From the NCBI RefSeq assembly GCF_947489565.1, contig NZ_CANLEA010000012.1:62001-126000 (forward strand): a stretch of 64,000 bases of DNA, written 5' to 3'. The notes beneath the pieces are model-generated. The model saw only the letters and a list, made by a program, of their open reading frames with translations, was not told the DNA's origin and searched no databases. Shown one piece after another: positions 1-9,575 of this stretch (positions are counted from its first letter, which is position 1; each line of letters begins with the position of its first letter). The translations under genes and the position numbers were made by a program. This stretch comes from an uncultured Kordia sp. GTDB lineage: Bacteria; Bacteroidota; Bacteroidia; Flavobacteriales; Flavobacteriaceae.

Positions 1-741
1 ACTGTATGCTCTAAGCGTATACGTTCCTGTGGAAAGATTATAGAAAAAAGTATCGTCTGATGAACAGGCAATTTCATTACCTCCACAAGCGTCATATAAT
101 GTAAACAAATCTAGACTATTTACTCCTGAGATGAGTAGATTGCCATTCACTGGCATGGTAAATTCATACCAAACATCTAAATAGATATTGCTTGCTGTAT
201 CGCAACTTGCGTCCAAACTTTCGGTAGCGGCTCTGTTATCAAAACTGATAGATCGTAGTGTCGTAATATCATCGGTAATCACTTCTGCTGTAGCACATTC
301 ATCATTAGCAATCGTTTCAAAAGCTTGAATGCTAAAACTATCTGCACCAGCTTGAGCTAAAGTACTTGTTGCACGGAGTTTATAGGTTCCTGTTGAAAGG
401 TTAAAGAAAAATCCATCATCATAAAAACAGCCTATTTCAGCGCCACCACAGGTATTGTATAAGGAAAAACCATCTAAGCCATTCACACCCGTTATTCGAA
501 TGTTTCCGTTAACAGGCATGGTAAATTCGTACCAAACATCTGGATAAGTGGTAGCAGCAGTATCGCAACTACTTAACAAACTTTGTGTTGCCATGCCATT
601 ATTAAAACTTACTAATATGGCATTTGTAGTAGTTACAGAGATAATTTCTGCATTTGCACAGTCATTGTTTGCTGGAACTTGTCCATAAGTATACATAACA
701 GTACTTAGGAATATTCCAAAGAAAAGTAATTTTGCCCTCAT
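1..741 (-). CDS. Secreted protein with repeated beta-sandwich domains (N-terminal part; runs off the left edge)
   Basis: The open frame starts at ATG 741-739 and stays open for 247 codons to the window edge, so the C-terminus is missing. The first 20 or so residues form a signal peptide (MRAKLLFFGIFLSTVMYTYG), followed by PANNDC. Two repeats of roughly 115 residues follow. Each has an early Cys, a DVWYEFTMPVNG motif, a second Cys pair near CGG and an LSTGTYxLRA strand. This pattern is common in extracellular Bacteroidota proteins with pre-peptidase-like beta-sandwich domains, often ending in a T9SS sorting tail. The tail is expected beyond the edge but not seen. An adhesive or structural surface role is only a guess. 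Confidence 0.75.
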   Translation of the reverse strand, partial: MRAKLLFFGIFLSTVMYTYGQVPANNDCANAEIISVTTTNAILVSFNNGMATQSLLSSCDTAATTYPDVWYEFTMPVNGNIRITGVNGLDGFSLYNTCGGAEIGCFYDDGFFFNLSTGTYKLRATSTLAQAGADSFSIQAFETIANDECATAEVITDDITTLRSISFDNRAATESLDASCDTASNIYLDVWYEFTMPVNGNLLISGVNSLDLFTLYDACGGNEIACSSDDTFFYNLSTGTYTLRAYS

Positions 742-805
742 GTAATTTGCCACTATTTTTAGTTTACGAGGATGAAAATACTTTGTTTACAGATAGATAT
801 AAATA

Positions 806-840
806 AAAAATGTATGAACCGACATGATTCATACATTTTT
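806..840 (-). terminator. Intrinsic terminator hairpin
   Basis: A perfect 13-bp inverted repeat (AAAAATGTATGAA / TTCATACATTTTT) encloses a 9-nt loop. It lies downstream of the 320-aa gene that ends at 969, and on the minus strand it finishes in a T-run. Confidence 0.7.
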
Positions 841-968
841 GGTATTATATATTTTGTTTGGAACGTATTGCCGTTTTTTATCTTTATCAAAAATGACAGA
901 AAGTTCTTCTAGATTTACTACATATTTCTTTGATTTTTTCAAAAACTTCTAATCCAAAAAAGGATGTT

Positions 969-1931
969 TTAATCGGACACTTTTTCTAAAGTATTGATAC
1001 TTACATGTGGCCATCTAATGAGTCCCGGAACTCCGTCAGTTCTTTTAAAAAAGTCTAAAAATACAGTTTGTGTGTATTGTAGTCTTAATTTGGGTTTTCC
1101 ATTGTCATCTAATTCTCTTAATTCTTGAATCCAAAAAGTAGAAGTCATTTCCGTTGCATTAGCCTGTTTTGTTATGAAAGGAATATTGATGACGCCTCCT
1201 GTTTCAATTTTTGAGTCTACATCCAGTATGGTAGTTTTTCTTATGTTAACTCCTTTATTAGCCTCAACTAATAAATCATTAGGACTTACAGGATTAAATA
1301 CACCTTGAAATAAATTATCTTTGAAATGTTTATAAGGTTCTAAATACTTATTACTAAGTGTTGGATTCTTTAACCCAATAGGCAGACCACTAATTTTAGG
1401 AATGATAGGTTTACCTGTTTTGGAATCACTTCTCCCTAAAGCCAGTACAGAATCGCCGTGTGGAACTGTTGCTAGTCGAGCAATATCTAGTTTATTTGTG
1501 GTCTTATTCAACATATGTAACCATAAGCCTGGTTCATGATGTATTTTTAATTTGGGTTTTCCTGCCAATCCACTTTTTGGGAAATCATCAGCTATTATTT
1601 GCTCTATTGTTTGTGAATAATCTAAGGCTACTAAAAATTGATCACCATCTGTTCCATCTGTATTCGTAGGAATTCCTCGATTTGGAACTCCTTTATCTAC
1701 AGTTTTAAAAACCAATGTTTCATTGTACTGATTTAGTAATAATCGATACCCAAATTTTCCATCTGCAAATGGTACAGCAATCATATTCCAACCTCTACCA
1801 TTCAGTGCTTCTGTATTTTTCCACGTTCCTGGTAGATGTTTTAGAGGTCCTAAAGCTTCGTCACCTGACTTAGCAATTGCTAAGGTTCTTCCGCTATTTT
1901 TAATGTGTGTAAAAAGAGTTTTTTTGATCAT
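969..1931 (-). CDS. Uncharacterised 320-aa protein, possibly a lipocalin or heme-barrel-like fold
   Basis: The product is not firmly recognised. It starts MIKKTLFTHIK with no signal peptide, so it is probably cytoplasmic. Near residues 30-60 there is a LKHLPGTWKN ... GRGWNMIAVPF stretch, and near 130-160 HHEPGLWLHM and TVPHGDSVLALG. Near the end there are alternating strands ending in RWPHVSINTLEKV. The combination of GTW, an HHEPG-type motif and many short beta strands recalls nitrobindin/lipocalin-like ligand-binding barrels, but this is an impression and not a proven assignment. The gene is monocistronic: a hairpin follows it and about 330 bases without another gene lie upstream. ATG 1931 is the only good start. 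Confidence 0.6.
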   Translation of the reverse strand: MIKKTLFTHIKNSGRTLAIAKSGDEALGPLKHLPGTWKNTEALNGRGWNMIAVPFADGKFGYRLLLNQYNETLVFKTVDKGVPNRGIPTNTDGTDGDQFLVALDYSQTIEQIIADDFPKSGLAGKPKLKIHHEPGLWLHMLNKTTNKLDIARLATVPHGDSVLALGRSDSKTGKPIIPKISGLPIGLKNPTLSNKYLEPYKHFKDNLFQGVFNPVSPNDLLVEANKGVNIRKTTILDVDSKIETGGVINIPFITKQANATEMTSTFWIQELRELDDNGKPKLRLQYTQTVFLDFFKRTDGVPGLIRWPHVSINTLEKVSD

Positions 1932-2199
1932 AAACCATCATTTTTAAATTAATAACTTATTTGATTTAATGCAATGAAATTTTATAGATAATGTATATAC
2001 ATAAAACATTACATTTCATTACGGGAAACCATACAACCAACATGTAATTAAAAACAATGTTCTTAACGATTATTGAGAGTTCATTTCGCACCGTACAAAA
2101 TCATTTTAAAGCTATCATGAATTGATTTCTGAATCAATACCTATTTATAAGGATTTTGAGGATTTGAAAAACAGTATAAAATTTGAGGTTTGTTCATAA

Positions 2200-2239
2200 A
2201 AAAAGCATATTAATATAGAAGTATACTAATATGCTTTTT
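2200..2239 (-). terminator. Terminator of icmF
   Basis: A 13-bp stem (AAAAAGCATATTA / TAATATGCTTTTT) sits just past the stop of the mutase gene at 2262 and ends in a T-run on the minus strand. The rest of the 1932-2261 gap shows no open frame or RNA signature. Confidence 0.75.
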
Positions 2240-2261
2240 ATCATGATTGTTGTAGAAATAA

Positions 2262-5200
2262 CTACATATTTCTTCGATATTGTCCTCCCACTTCAAATAA
2301 AGCTGCTGTGATTTGACCTAACGAACATACTTTACAAACGTTCATTAAGGCTTCAAATATGTTTTCGTTATTGACAGCTTTTAATTGTAAATCGTATAAC
2401 AAACCTTCTGTGTCATGCGCGCTGTGTAGATTTTCAAGAATCTTGATTTGATATTGTTTTTCTTCTTCTGTCGCACGTATCACTTCTTTTGGCACTACCG
2501 TTGGCGAACCTTTACTACTCAAGAAGGTATTTACGCCAATAATTGGGAATTGTCCGTTGTGCTTTAAGGTTTCGTAGTATAAACTTTCTTCCTGAATTTT
2601 AGAACGTTGGTACATCGTTTCCATCGCTCCTAATACACCGCCACGTTCTGTAATTCTGTCAAATTCTGTTAAAACAGCTTCTTCAACTAAATCTGTCAAT
2701 TCTTCAATGATGAACGAACCTTGAATTGGATTTTCGTTTTTCGCCAATCCTAATTCTTTGTTGATGATCAACTGAATTGCCATTGCTCTACGAACCGATT
2801 CTTCCGTTGGTGTCGTAATCGCTTCATCATACGCATTGGTATGCAACGAGTTACAGTTGTCATAGATGGCATATAAAGCTTGCAAGGTTGTACGAATATC
2901 GTTGAAGTCAATTTCCTGAGCGTGTAAACTACGTCCAGAAGTTTGAATGTGATATTTCAACATTTGTGCTCTTGCATTGGCTCCGTATTTATGTTTTAAG
3001 GCTTTTGACCAAATTTTACGTGCTACACGACCGATTACCGAATATTCTGGATCAATTCCGTTTGAGAAGAAGAATGATAAGTTTGGACCAAATTTATTGA
3101 TGTCCATTCCTCTACTTAAATAGTACTCCACATACGTAAATCCGTTTGATAACGTTAAGGCTAACTGTGTGATTGGATTGGCACCAGCTTCCGCGATATG
3201 ATATCCAGAAATAGATACCGAATAGAAGTTACGTACATTGTTTTCAATGAAATATTCTTGTACGTCTCCCATCAAACGCAAGGCAAATTCTGTAGAGAAG
3301 ATACACGTATTTTGTGCTTGATCTTCTTTTAAGATATCTGCTTGCACCGTTCCACGAACTTGTGCAATGGTTTTCACTTTGATGTCTTCATAGATTTCTG
3401 CTGGCAATACTTGATCTCCAGTAACACCCAAAAGCATCAAACCTAATCCGTCATTTCCTTCTGGCAAATCGCCATTGTATTGTGGACGTTCTTTTCCTTT
3501 GTAGATTTCAGCAATTTTTGCTTCTACCTCAGCTTCTAATTCGTTTTCTTTAATATATATCTCACATTGCTGATCGATAGCTGCATTCATAAAGAAACCT
3601 AATAACATAGGCGCCGGACCATTAATTGTCATACTTACCGATGTCATTTTATGTGCTAAATCAAAACCAGAATATAGTTTTTTAGCATCATCTAAACAAC
3701 AGATAGAAACTCCTGCATTTCCAATTTTACCATAAATATCTGGTCGTAAATCTGGATCATTTCCGTATAAAGTTACACTATCAAATGCCGTAGATAAACG
3801 TTTTGCAGGCATTCCTTGACTTACGTAATGGAAACGCTTATTGGTACGTTCTGGTCCACCTTCTCCGGCAAACATACGTGCTGGATCTTCTCCGGTACGT
3901 TTGAAAGGATACAATCCTGATGTGTATGGAAATTCTCCTGGTACATTTTCTTGCAAACACCATTTTAAAATGTCTCCCCAAGCTTGATACTTTGGCAAGG
4001 CAACTTTTGGTATTTGTACGTGTGATAAGGATTCTGTATGTGTATTGATTTTGATCTCTTTGTCACGTACTTTAAACGTGTAGATCGGATCTTTGTATTT
4101 GTTTACTTTATCGTTCCAACCGTTGATGATTTCCCAGTTGTATGGATCTAGGTTTAGCTTGACGCGATCGAACTCTTTGAGTAATAATTTTACCAATTCG
4201 ATATCCGATTCGCTGTCCAATCGTTCTAAAATAATGTTTTCATCCAAGCCAGTTTTAGACATGAACGATCTTTCTACTTCGTGTGATTTTACATTTGAAA
4301 CAGATCCGATTGTTTTATAGATTCCGTATAGTTTTTGCGCAACTTCAACTTGTGCATCTGCTTTTTTGTCGTACGCTCTATTACTTTCTGCGATCTCAGA
4401 TAAATAACGTGTTCTTGATGGTGGAATAACGAAAATCTTTTCGCTCATTTCACTAGAAATCTTTGAAGTCGATTGTAAATCTGCTTCTGTTTTTTCTACC
4501 AACTTGTCCATCACCGCTTTGTACAACGTGTTCATTCCTGGATCGTTGAACTGCGAAGCAATGGTTCCGTATACTGGCAATTGATCTTGCGGAATGTCCC
4601 ACAAATTGTTATTACGCATGTATTGCTTTTTTACATCGCGCAAAGCGTCTAACGAACCTCTTTTGTCAAATTTGTTGATGGCAACTAAATCGGCAAAATC
4701 AAGCATGTCAATTTTTTCCAACTGTGTTGCTGCTCCAAATTCTGGTGTCATTACATATAAAGCCACATCACTGTGCTCCATAATTTCCGTATCCGATTGT
4801 CCAATTCCAGAGGTTTCTAGAATGATCAAATCATATTCGGCAGCTTTTAATACTTGAACCGCTTCGTTTACATATTTAGAAAGTGCTAAGTTCGACTGAC
4901 GTGTTGCCAAACTACGCATGTATACTCTTGGTGAGTTGATTGCATTCATACGAATACGATCTCCAAGCAATGCGCCACCTGTTTTTCGTTTTGATGGATC
5001 AACCGAGATTAATCCAATTGTTTTTTCTGGAAAGTCTATTAAGAAGCGACGAACTAATTCGTCTACTAAACTTGATTTCCCTGCACCACCAGTTCCTGTA
5101 ATTCCGAGCACTGGTGTATGTGATGTTTTATTTTTTTCGTGAATTTTATCTAAGGCATCTTTCGCTATTTCTGGAAAGTTTTCTGCCGAAGAAATGACAC

Positions 5201-5702
5201 GTGCAATGGCTTTTGGATTTTTTTCGTGTAAAACATTCACTTCTCCATTTAGTGAATCTCCAATAGCGAAATCAGATTTTTGCACCAAATCGTTGATCAT
5301 TCCTTGTAATCCCATTTCACGTCCATCATCTGGTGAATAGATACGTGTAATTCCATACTCCATTAAATCTTTAATTTCTTCTGGAAGGATTACACCGCCA
5401 CCGCCACCAAATATTTTGATGTGTCCTGCACCTCTTTCTTGTAACAAATCGTACATATATTTAAAGTACTCATTGTGTCCTCCTTGATACGAAGTCATGG
5501 CAATTGCATTGGCATCTTCTTGAATCGCAGTATTTACTACTTCTTCAACACTTCTGTCATGTCCTAAGTGAATTACTTCTACGCCTGTAGATTGAATAAT
5601 TCTTCGCATGATATTGATGGCTGCGTCATGTCCATCAAAAAGTGATGCAGCAGTTACGATTCGTACTTTATAGGTCGGTTTGTAGGGTTGCGCTTGTTCC
5701 AT
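2262..5702 (-). CDS. icmF: Fused isobutyryl-CoA mutase (IcmF): B12 domain, G-protein chaperone and mutase in one chain
   Basis: This 1146-aa enzyme interconverts isobutyryl-CoA and n-butyryl-CoA with adenosylcobalamin, and family members also act on isovaleryl- and pivalyl-CoA. Residues about 11-140 form the cobalamin-binding domain, with the DGHD signature at 23-26 and a GGGGG loop near 99-103. Residues about 195-420 are a MeaB-type GTPase with Walker A GTGGAGKS at 203-210. The C-terminal part from about residue 560 is the TIM-barrel substrate domain. It has [20 protein letters not shown], where the Phe marks IcmF rather than methylmalonyl-CoA mutase, which has Tyr/Arg there. Length and domain order match the known fused family. 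It acts in the cytosol in branched or short acyl-CoA metabolism. Housekeeping and complete, with no anomalies. Confidence 0.95.
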   Translation of the reverse strand: MEQAQPYKPTYKVRIVTAASLFDGHDAAINIMRRIIQSTGVEVIHLGHDRSVEEVVNTAIQEDANAIAMTSYQGGHNEYFKYMYDLLQERGAGHIKIFGGGGGVILPEEIKDLMEYGITRIYSPDDGREMGLQGMINDLVQKSDFAIGDSLNGEVNVLHEKNPKAIARVISSAENFPEIAKDALDKIHEKNKTSHTPVLGITGTGGAGKSSLVDELVRRFLIDFPEKTIGLISVDPSKRKTGGALLGDRIRMNAINSPRVYMRSLATRQSNLALSKYVNEAVQVLKAAEYDLIILETSGIGQSDTEIMEHSDVALYVMTPEFGAATQLEKIDMLDFADLVAINKFDKRGSLDALRDVKKQYMRNNNLWDIPQDQLPVYGTIASQFNDPGMNTLYKAVMDKLVEKTEADLQSTSKISSEMSEKIFVIPPSRTRYLSEIAESNRAYDKKADAQVEVAQKLYGIYKTIGSVSNVKSHEVERSFMSKTGLDENIILERLDSESDIELVKLLLKEFDRVKLNLDPYNWEIINGWNDKVNKYKDPIYTFKVRDKEIKINTHTESLSHVQIPKVALPKYQAWGDILKWCLQENVPGEFPYTSGLYPFKRTGEDPARMFAGEGGPERTNKRFHYVSQGMPAKRLSTAFDSVTLYGNDPDLRPDIYGKIGNAGVSICCLDDAKKLYSGFDLAHKMTSVSMTINGPAPMLLGFFMNAAIDQQCEIYIKENELEAEVEAKIAEIYKGKERPQYNGDLPEGNDGLGLMLLGVTGDQVLPAEIYEDIKVKTIAQVRGTVQADILKEDQAQNTCIFSTEFALRLMGDVQEYFIENNVRNFYSVSISGYHIAEAGANPITQLALTLSNGFTYVEYYLSRGMDINKFGPNLSFFFSNGIDPEYSVIGRVARKIWSKALKHKYGANARAQMLKYHIQTSGRSLHAQEIDFNDIRTTLQALYAIYDNCNSLHTNAYDEAITTPTEESVRRAMAIQLIINKELGLAKNENPIQGSFIIEELTDLVEEAVLTEFDRITERGGVLGAMETMYQRSKIQEESLYYETLKHNGQFPIIGVNTFLSSKGSPTVVPKEVIRATEEEKQYQIKILENLHSAHDTEGLLYDLQLKAVNNENIFEALMNVCKVCSLGQITAALFEVGGQYRRNM

Positions 5703-5800
5703 CTGTAATGAAGTATCTATTTTAGGGCTGCAATTTACGGATTATTCAAAAAAAACGGACATTTTTTAAGAAATATATAAGAAATGGAGTGTGTGAATTT

Positions 5801-6781
5801 TTAGAGTCCGACGCGCATTCCTTCTTCTGCAAATTGGAAACCTTTGTTTTGTAAACTGTCTTTTAATCGATTGGATTTTTGCAATGCAGGATTTGAATGA
5901 TTGAAATGAATGAAAATGATTTTGTTTTTTGTGGCTTGCTCTTCATTTTCAAAGAGTTTTGCGGTTTCAACAATAAACGGATGCGGCACTTCGCTCATCG
6001 GTCTTGGAATTTCTCCTTCTTTGAAGAAGGTTGCATCTAAAAATGCATAATCGACTTTTTTTACCTCAGCTACAATGTCTTTTTCCCACAATTGCCATTT
6101 GTTAATATCTGGAATGAATAATGCTGATTTGTGTTTTCCTTCGATTTTGTAACCGACCGTTTCTGAGAATTCGTCACGATGTGGTACTAAAAAAGGCGTT
6201 ATTTGGAGTCCGTTTGTCAATTCTACGGAAGTGTTGTGCGTTAAGTTTTTTAGACTAATATTTTCTAAAGAAACTAATTGACTCCAAGGTCCATTGTTTT
6301 CCAAATAGGTTTTCATTTTAGGCATTGCATACACTGGAACTTGTGTTGCGCCCATAGCTTCGCGCCCAAAATACATGAGTCCTGTATAATGACCGATATG
6401 CGCATGCGTTAGAAAAACGCCGTCAATTACCGTTGTCGTTTCTAGCTGTTTGGAAAGGTTTTGAATTTGCTGTGCGATATCGGGTGTGGCATCAAATAAC
6501 CATTTTTTCTTTGCTTCGAGATCAATTAAACCCAAACAAGAAATCAACTTTTTTTCTACGTTTCCTTCGTGATACGGTTGACAACACGATTTTTGACAAT
6601 TGATTTGTGGATAACCTGCATCTTGCGCCGTTCCTAAGACTGTGAGATATTGCGAATCTTGCGTTATAGTGCTTTTTGTTTCTTTTACTTCTTCTTGACA
6701 ACTCCACAAAAATAAAGTCGTGAGTAACAACCAAACTTTGTGATTGCTATTTTTTTTACTGTGTGACTTTTTAAAAAACAT
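5801..6781 (-). CDS. PqqB-like metallo-beta-lactamase-fold lipoprotein
   Basis: The 326-aa protein begins with a lipoprotein signal: a hydrophobic run at 15-26, then LWSC with Cys28 as the lipidation site. It is therefore probably envelope-anchored. The MBL-fold core follows. THAHIGHYTGL at 125-135 supplies His126, His128 and His131, and a VPHRDEF motif lies further on. The usual HxHxDH Asp is Gly here, so only the first metal site is clearly complete. This pattern resembles the PqqB branch of the superfamily. A CQKSCC cluster near residue 62 could bind metal. The start lies 6 bases after the alpha/beta-hydrolase gene, so the two are almost certainly co-transcribed. The substrate is unknown; no PQQ genes are nearby. 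Confidence 0.8.
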   Translation of the reverse strand: MFFKKSHSKKNSNHKVWLLLTTLFLWSCQEEVKETKSTITQDSQYLTVLGTAQDAGYPQINCQKSCCQPYHEGNVEKKLISCLGLIDLEAKKKWLFDATPDIAQQIQNLSKQLETTTVIDGVFLTHAHIGHYTGLMYFGREAMGATQVPVYAMPKMKTYLENNGPWSQLVSLENISLKNLTHNTSVELTNGLQITPFLVPHRDEFSETVGYKIEGKHKSALFIPDINKWQLWEKDIVAEVKKVDYAFLDATFFKEGEIPRPMSEVPHPFIVETAKLFENEEQATKNKIIFIHFNHSNPALQKSNRLKDSLQNKGFQFAEEGMRVGL

Positions 6782-6787
6782 AAAAAT

Positions 6788-7675
6788 TTACTCCTTTATT
6801 TTTTCAATTAGTAATTGCAATGCAACTTTTGCTTCTTTCATTACTGGTAATAATGGCCAAATATGCGGCATGTTTTTACCTTCTATTAACTCCAAATCTA
6901 CCTTTGCTTTTTTCATTTTATCAACGGTCAATAATTGATCTGGATACATGATATCATGTGCTGCTACACATAAAATCGTTTTAGGAAATCCTTCAAAATT
7001 CCCGTTTAATGGTGAAATCATTACATTGTGTAAACCTTCATCTCCTGCACACATTTTTTTAGCACTCAATATCCCTGCTTTAGATAACATAGGATCAATT
7101 TTATCTACTTTTTCAATGTCTGGATTTTGCAATGTTGAATCCATTACTGGGCAAATAAGCATAATTTTTTGAGGCAGTGCGACTTTTTCGTTGCGCAATC
7201 TTTGTGTCAGCGCTGTAATTAATGTGCCGCCAACAGAATCGCCCATAAGTATTATTTGATCGGCTGGATATTTTTGTAATGCTTCCTTATATACAGCATC
7301 AATGTTTTGTGATATTTCAGTGATGTTATGTTCCGGAGCTTTTGGATACTTACACATCCAAATTATACAATTTGTTTCTTTTGCTATGGTTTTAAGCGAA
7401 TCCCAATGATGTTTTGCAGGTCCTGAAATAAAAGCGCCGCCGTGAATGTACATCAGCAACGTATCTTTTGAATGTTGGGTTTTTATTTCTGTGATGGAAG
7501 TTTTTTCTATTTGAAATTCTCGTGTAACATTCTTTTTGTAAAAACTACCTTTGGGTACAAACACATCTTCTTTCCGTATTTTTTTCACATTCACTGGATC
7601 TTGACTGAACGTTTTTTTGATGCCTTTTAGTTTTAGAACAGCTTTTGTAATGTAGTAGGAAAGACTTTGCTTCAT
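6788..7675 (-). CDS. Alpha/beta hydrolase, hormone-sensitive-lipase type
   Basis: This 295-aa cytoplasmic hydrolase has the oxyanion motif HGGAF at 78-82 and the nucleophile elbow GDSVGG at 145-150 with Ser147. An Asp (AAHDIMYPDQ) and a His near PHIWPL complete a plausible triad. It belongs to the HSL / alpha/beta-hydrolase-3 group of esterases acting on short acyl esters; the natural substrate is unknown. It is the first gene of a two-gene unit with the MBL-fold lipoprotein (6-base gap). icmF starts about 100 bases further on and could be read through. There is no signal peptide. Confidence 0.85.
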   Translation of the reverse strand: MKQSLSYYITKAVLKLKGIKKTFSQDPVNVKKIRKEDVFVPKGSFYKKNVTREFQIEKTSITEIKTQHSKDTLLMYIHGGAFISGPAKHHWDSLKTIAKETNCIIWMCKYPKAPEHNITEISQNIDAVYKEALQKYPADQIILMGDSVGGTLITALTQRLRNEKVALPQKIMLICPVMDSTLQNPDIEKVDKIDPMLSKAGILSAKKMCAGDEGLHNVMISPLNGNFEGFPKTILCVAAHDIMYPDQLLTVDKMKKAKVDLELIEGKNMPHIWPLLPVMKEAKVALQLLIEKIKE

Positions 7676-7766
7676 TTTGCATTTTTTTAGTAAGATATTG
7701 TTTTTTATTGAAACATATGTGCGCTAATTTTCAACTCGAATAGATGCTTCCTTTTAATTATTCGTG

Positions 7767-7774
7767 TATTTTTG
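7767..7774 (+). promoter_or_regulatory. Bacteroidota -7 element (TATTTTTG) for the DUF4197 gene
   Basis: The sequence matches the TAnnTTTG consensus and lies 72 bases before the start codon. No clear -33 TTTG was seen at the right spacing, so this rests on the -7 match only. Confidence 0.5.
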
Positions 7775-7845
7775 CGGAGTACAATTTTGGAATCGATTAA
7801 ACCTTTTGTACTTTTTCACAGTCTAAAAATCTTAAATATACACTC

Positions 7846-8550
7846 ATGAAAAAAATCATTATTGCTTTTGTTGGATTATTGATGTTAAATTCTTGCGCAG
7901 AATTACAGCAAGTTGTGAGCCAATTGCCACAAGGTGGAACACTAGGAAATGCTGATATTGCAGCAGGATTACGTCAGGCATTGGACTTTGGAATTGAGAA
8001 ACAAGTGTCAAAATTGACCATTAAAGACGGTTTTTATGGCAATAGCCTTGTAAAGATTTTGATGCCGCAAGAATTGCAAAAAGTAGACAAAGCTTTGCGT
8101 GATGTTGGTTTGGGAAGTTTAGCAGATGATGGAATTAAAATGCTGAATAGAGCTGCTGAAGATGCCGTAAAAGAAGCAACTCCAATTTTTGTAAACGCAG
8201 TAAAAGACATTACGTTTGCAGATGCTAAAAATATTTTATTAGGACAAGATAATGCCGCTACTCAGTATTTGGAAGGAAAAACAACAAGTGCTTTGTATGG
8301 TAAGTTTCAACCTGTAATTCAGAATTCTTTTGGAAAGGTTGGTGCTGATCGTATTTGGGCAAATTTGATCAATAATTATAATAAAATTCCTTTTGTAAAT
8401 AAGGTAAATCCAGATTTAACGGATTATGTAACTACTGAAGCTTTGAAAGGTGTTTATAGAATGATTGCTGTTGAAGAGAAAGAAATTCGTAACAAAGTAG
8501 GTTCAAGAACAACTGATTTGTTGAGAAAAGTTTTTGCTTTACAGGATTAA
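7846..8550 (+). CDS. DUF4197 lipoprotein
   Basis: The 234-aa product starts MKKIIIAFVGLLMLNSC, a lipoprotein signal with Cys17. The mature part matches the style of the DUF4197 family: ADIAAGLRQALDFGI near 40, a KILMPQEL segment near 70, then amphipathic helices to the C-terminus. Family members are widespread helical envelope lipoproteins of unknown function. The gene stands alone, with its own promoter-like element upstream and a hairpin terminator downstream. It is divergent from the hydrolase gene. The family call is from recalled motifs and is fairly firm; no function is claimed. Confidence 0.85.
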   Translation: MKKIIIAFVGLLMLNSCAELQQVVSQLPQGGTLGNADIAAGLRQALDFGIEKQVSKLTIKDGFYGNSLVKILMPQELQKVDKALRDVGLGSLADDGIKMLNRAAEDAVKEATPIFVNAVKDITFADAKNILLGQDNAATQYLEGKTTSALYGKFQPVIQNSFGKVGADRIWANLINNYNKIPFVNKVNPDLTDYVTTEALKGVYRMIAVEEKEIRNKVGSRTTDLLRKVFALQD

Positions 8551-8601
8551 TTTGTTCCCATCTCGACTGCGCTCGATGTGACAGTTGTTTAAAATATATA
8601 G

Positions 8602-8643
8602 AAACACCATGATGAAATTTTGATTTTGTGATGGTGTTTTTTT
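8602..8643 (+). terminator. Terminator after the DUF4197 gene
   Basis: A stem AAACACCAT / ATGGTGTTT encloses a 20-nt loop and is followed by a T-run. Just before it, 8560-8582 carries a GC-richer palindromic bit (CTCGACTGCGCTCGA) of the kind found as interspersed repeats in Flavobacteriaceae. Confidence 0.65.
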
Positions 8644-8776
8644 ATGGATATTCGTCAATTAAGTTATAGAGTCATTAAAAGTTTTAACTCACAAATCTTT
8701 CCCAAAATCCAGACAAAAACCTAGCAAAATCAACTATAATTTCGTATATTGATAGTATTACTATTAATTTTACTTT

Positions 8777-8980
8777 ATGGAAAACGTACGGATATATACA
8801 AGCAATGTTCAAATAGATATTATGGATGCTAAAAACATCTTGCATCAGGCAGGAATTAATTACTTTGAAATCAATAAAATGGATACCGCACACGCTGGAA
8901 TTTTAGGTGGCACCGTTGATTTACATGTAGCAGAAGGAGATGTAGAAAAAGCATTGAAATTACTCGCCGACTTGAAATAA
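8777..8980 (+). CDS. DUF2007 (putative signal-transducing) small protein
   Basis: This 67-aa soluble protein covers a whole DUF2007 domain. It has an N-terminal strand (VRIYTSNVQ), a helix (IMDAKNILHQAGI), the strand YFEINKMD, and a final DLHVAEGDVEKALKLLADL helix. The family has a ferredoxin-like, PII-resembling fold, and its molecular role is not established. It is the first gene of a pair; the next start is 5 bases after its stop, so the two are translationally linked. Confidence 0.85.
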   Translation: MENVRIYTSNVQIDIMDAKNILHQAGINYFEINKMDTAHAGILGGTVDLHVAEGDVEKALKLLADLK

Positions 8981-8985
8981 AGCGC

Positions 8986-9405
8986 ATGAAACTACGAATC
9001 AGTCGTTGGATTTTTCTCGCCCTTATCGTTTCTTCCTTCTTTTTTATGGTGTACGGAAGACATGTTGGTGGTCCATGGGTTTTGTTTGAATTTTTTATAT
9101 TTCTCAACCTTCCCGAAATAATACAACGTGGCGACTTTATAAATTTTCTGCCCTTTTTAGTGGTGCTAACTGGGCAATTACTCTTTTTATTCTTAGGATT
9201 GAAAACAGTTTCAGGTACTAAATTGTGGCTATTATTAATAGCGCCGCTGCTCGTTACAATTCCATTACTTATCGCGTTAACAGAGATGGTTGAGTTTCAA
9301 AGGCAAACCACTATTTCTGCAATTCCATTTTTGGTGATGGTTGTGGTTTTTTATGTAGAATGTATTTTTAAGCTTACAAAAAGTAAGCAAATTGATTCGT
9401 TTTAA
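8986..9405 (+). CDS. Small four-helix integral membrane protein
   Basis: The 139-aa protein is not assigned to a family. Hydrophobic stretches near 7-24, 45-65, 75-95 and 107-130 predict about four membrane spans, with short charged loops between them. It follows the DUF2007 gene by 5 bases and is presumably co-expressed with it. No catalytic motifs are visible. The last residues (KLTKSKQIDSF) form a basic cytoplasmic tail. Confidence 0.75.
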   Translation: MKLRISRWIFLALIVSSFFFMVYGRHVGGPWVLFEFFIFLNLPEIIQRGDFINFLPFLVVLTGQLLFLFLGLKTVSGTKLWLLLIAPLLVTIPLLIALTEMVEFQRQTTISAIPFLVMVVVFYVECIFKLTKSKQIDSF

Positions 9406-9575
9406 AAGTCAATTTATACCTTATGACTAATCGCACATCAAGGTTATAATGAGTTAAATTCTTCCAAAGCATATACAATTCGTAGACAGCGTACTTATTT
9501 TACTCTCTGAATGTTCACTTCTTGCAAATTATTCTCTAAATTTCTATTGAAATTAACTACCAAAGAGAACTTTCT

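Noticed and set aside
4093-5142. Plus-strand open frames opposite icmF
   Set aside because: They lie antisense to a strong conserved gene, have odd composition and no start signals.
8560-8582. tRNA-like or regulatory RNA in the palindromic patch
   Set aside because: Only a short GC-richer palindrome of the interspersed-repeat kind; no cloverleaf.
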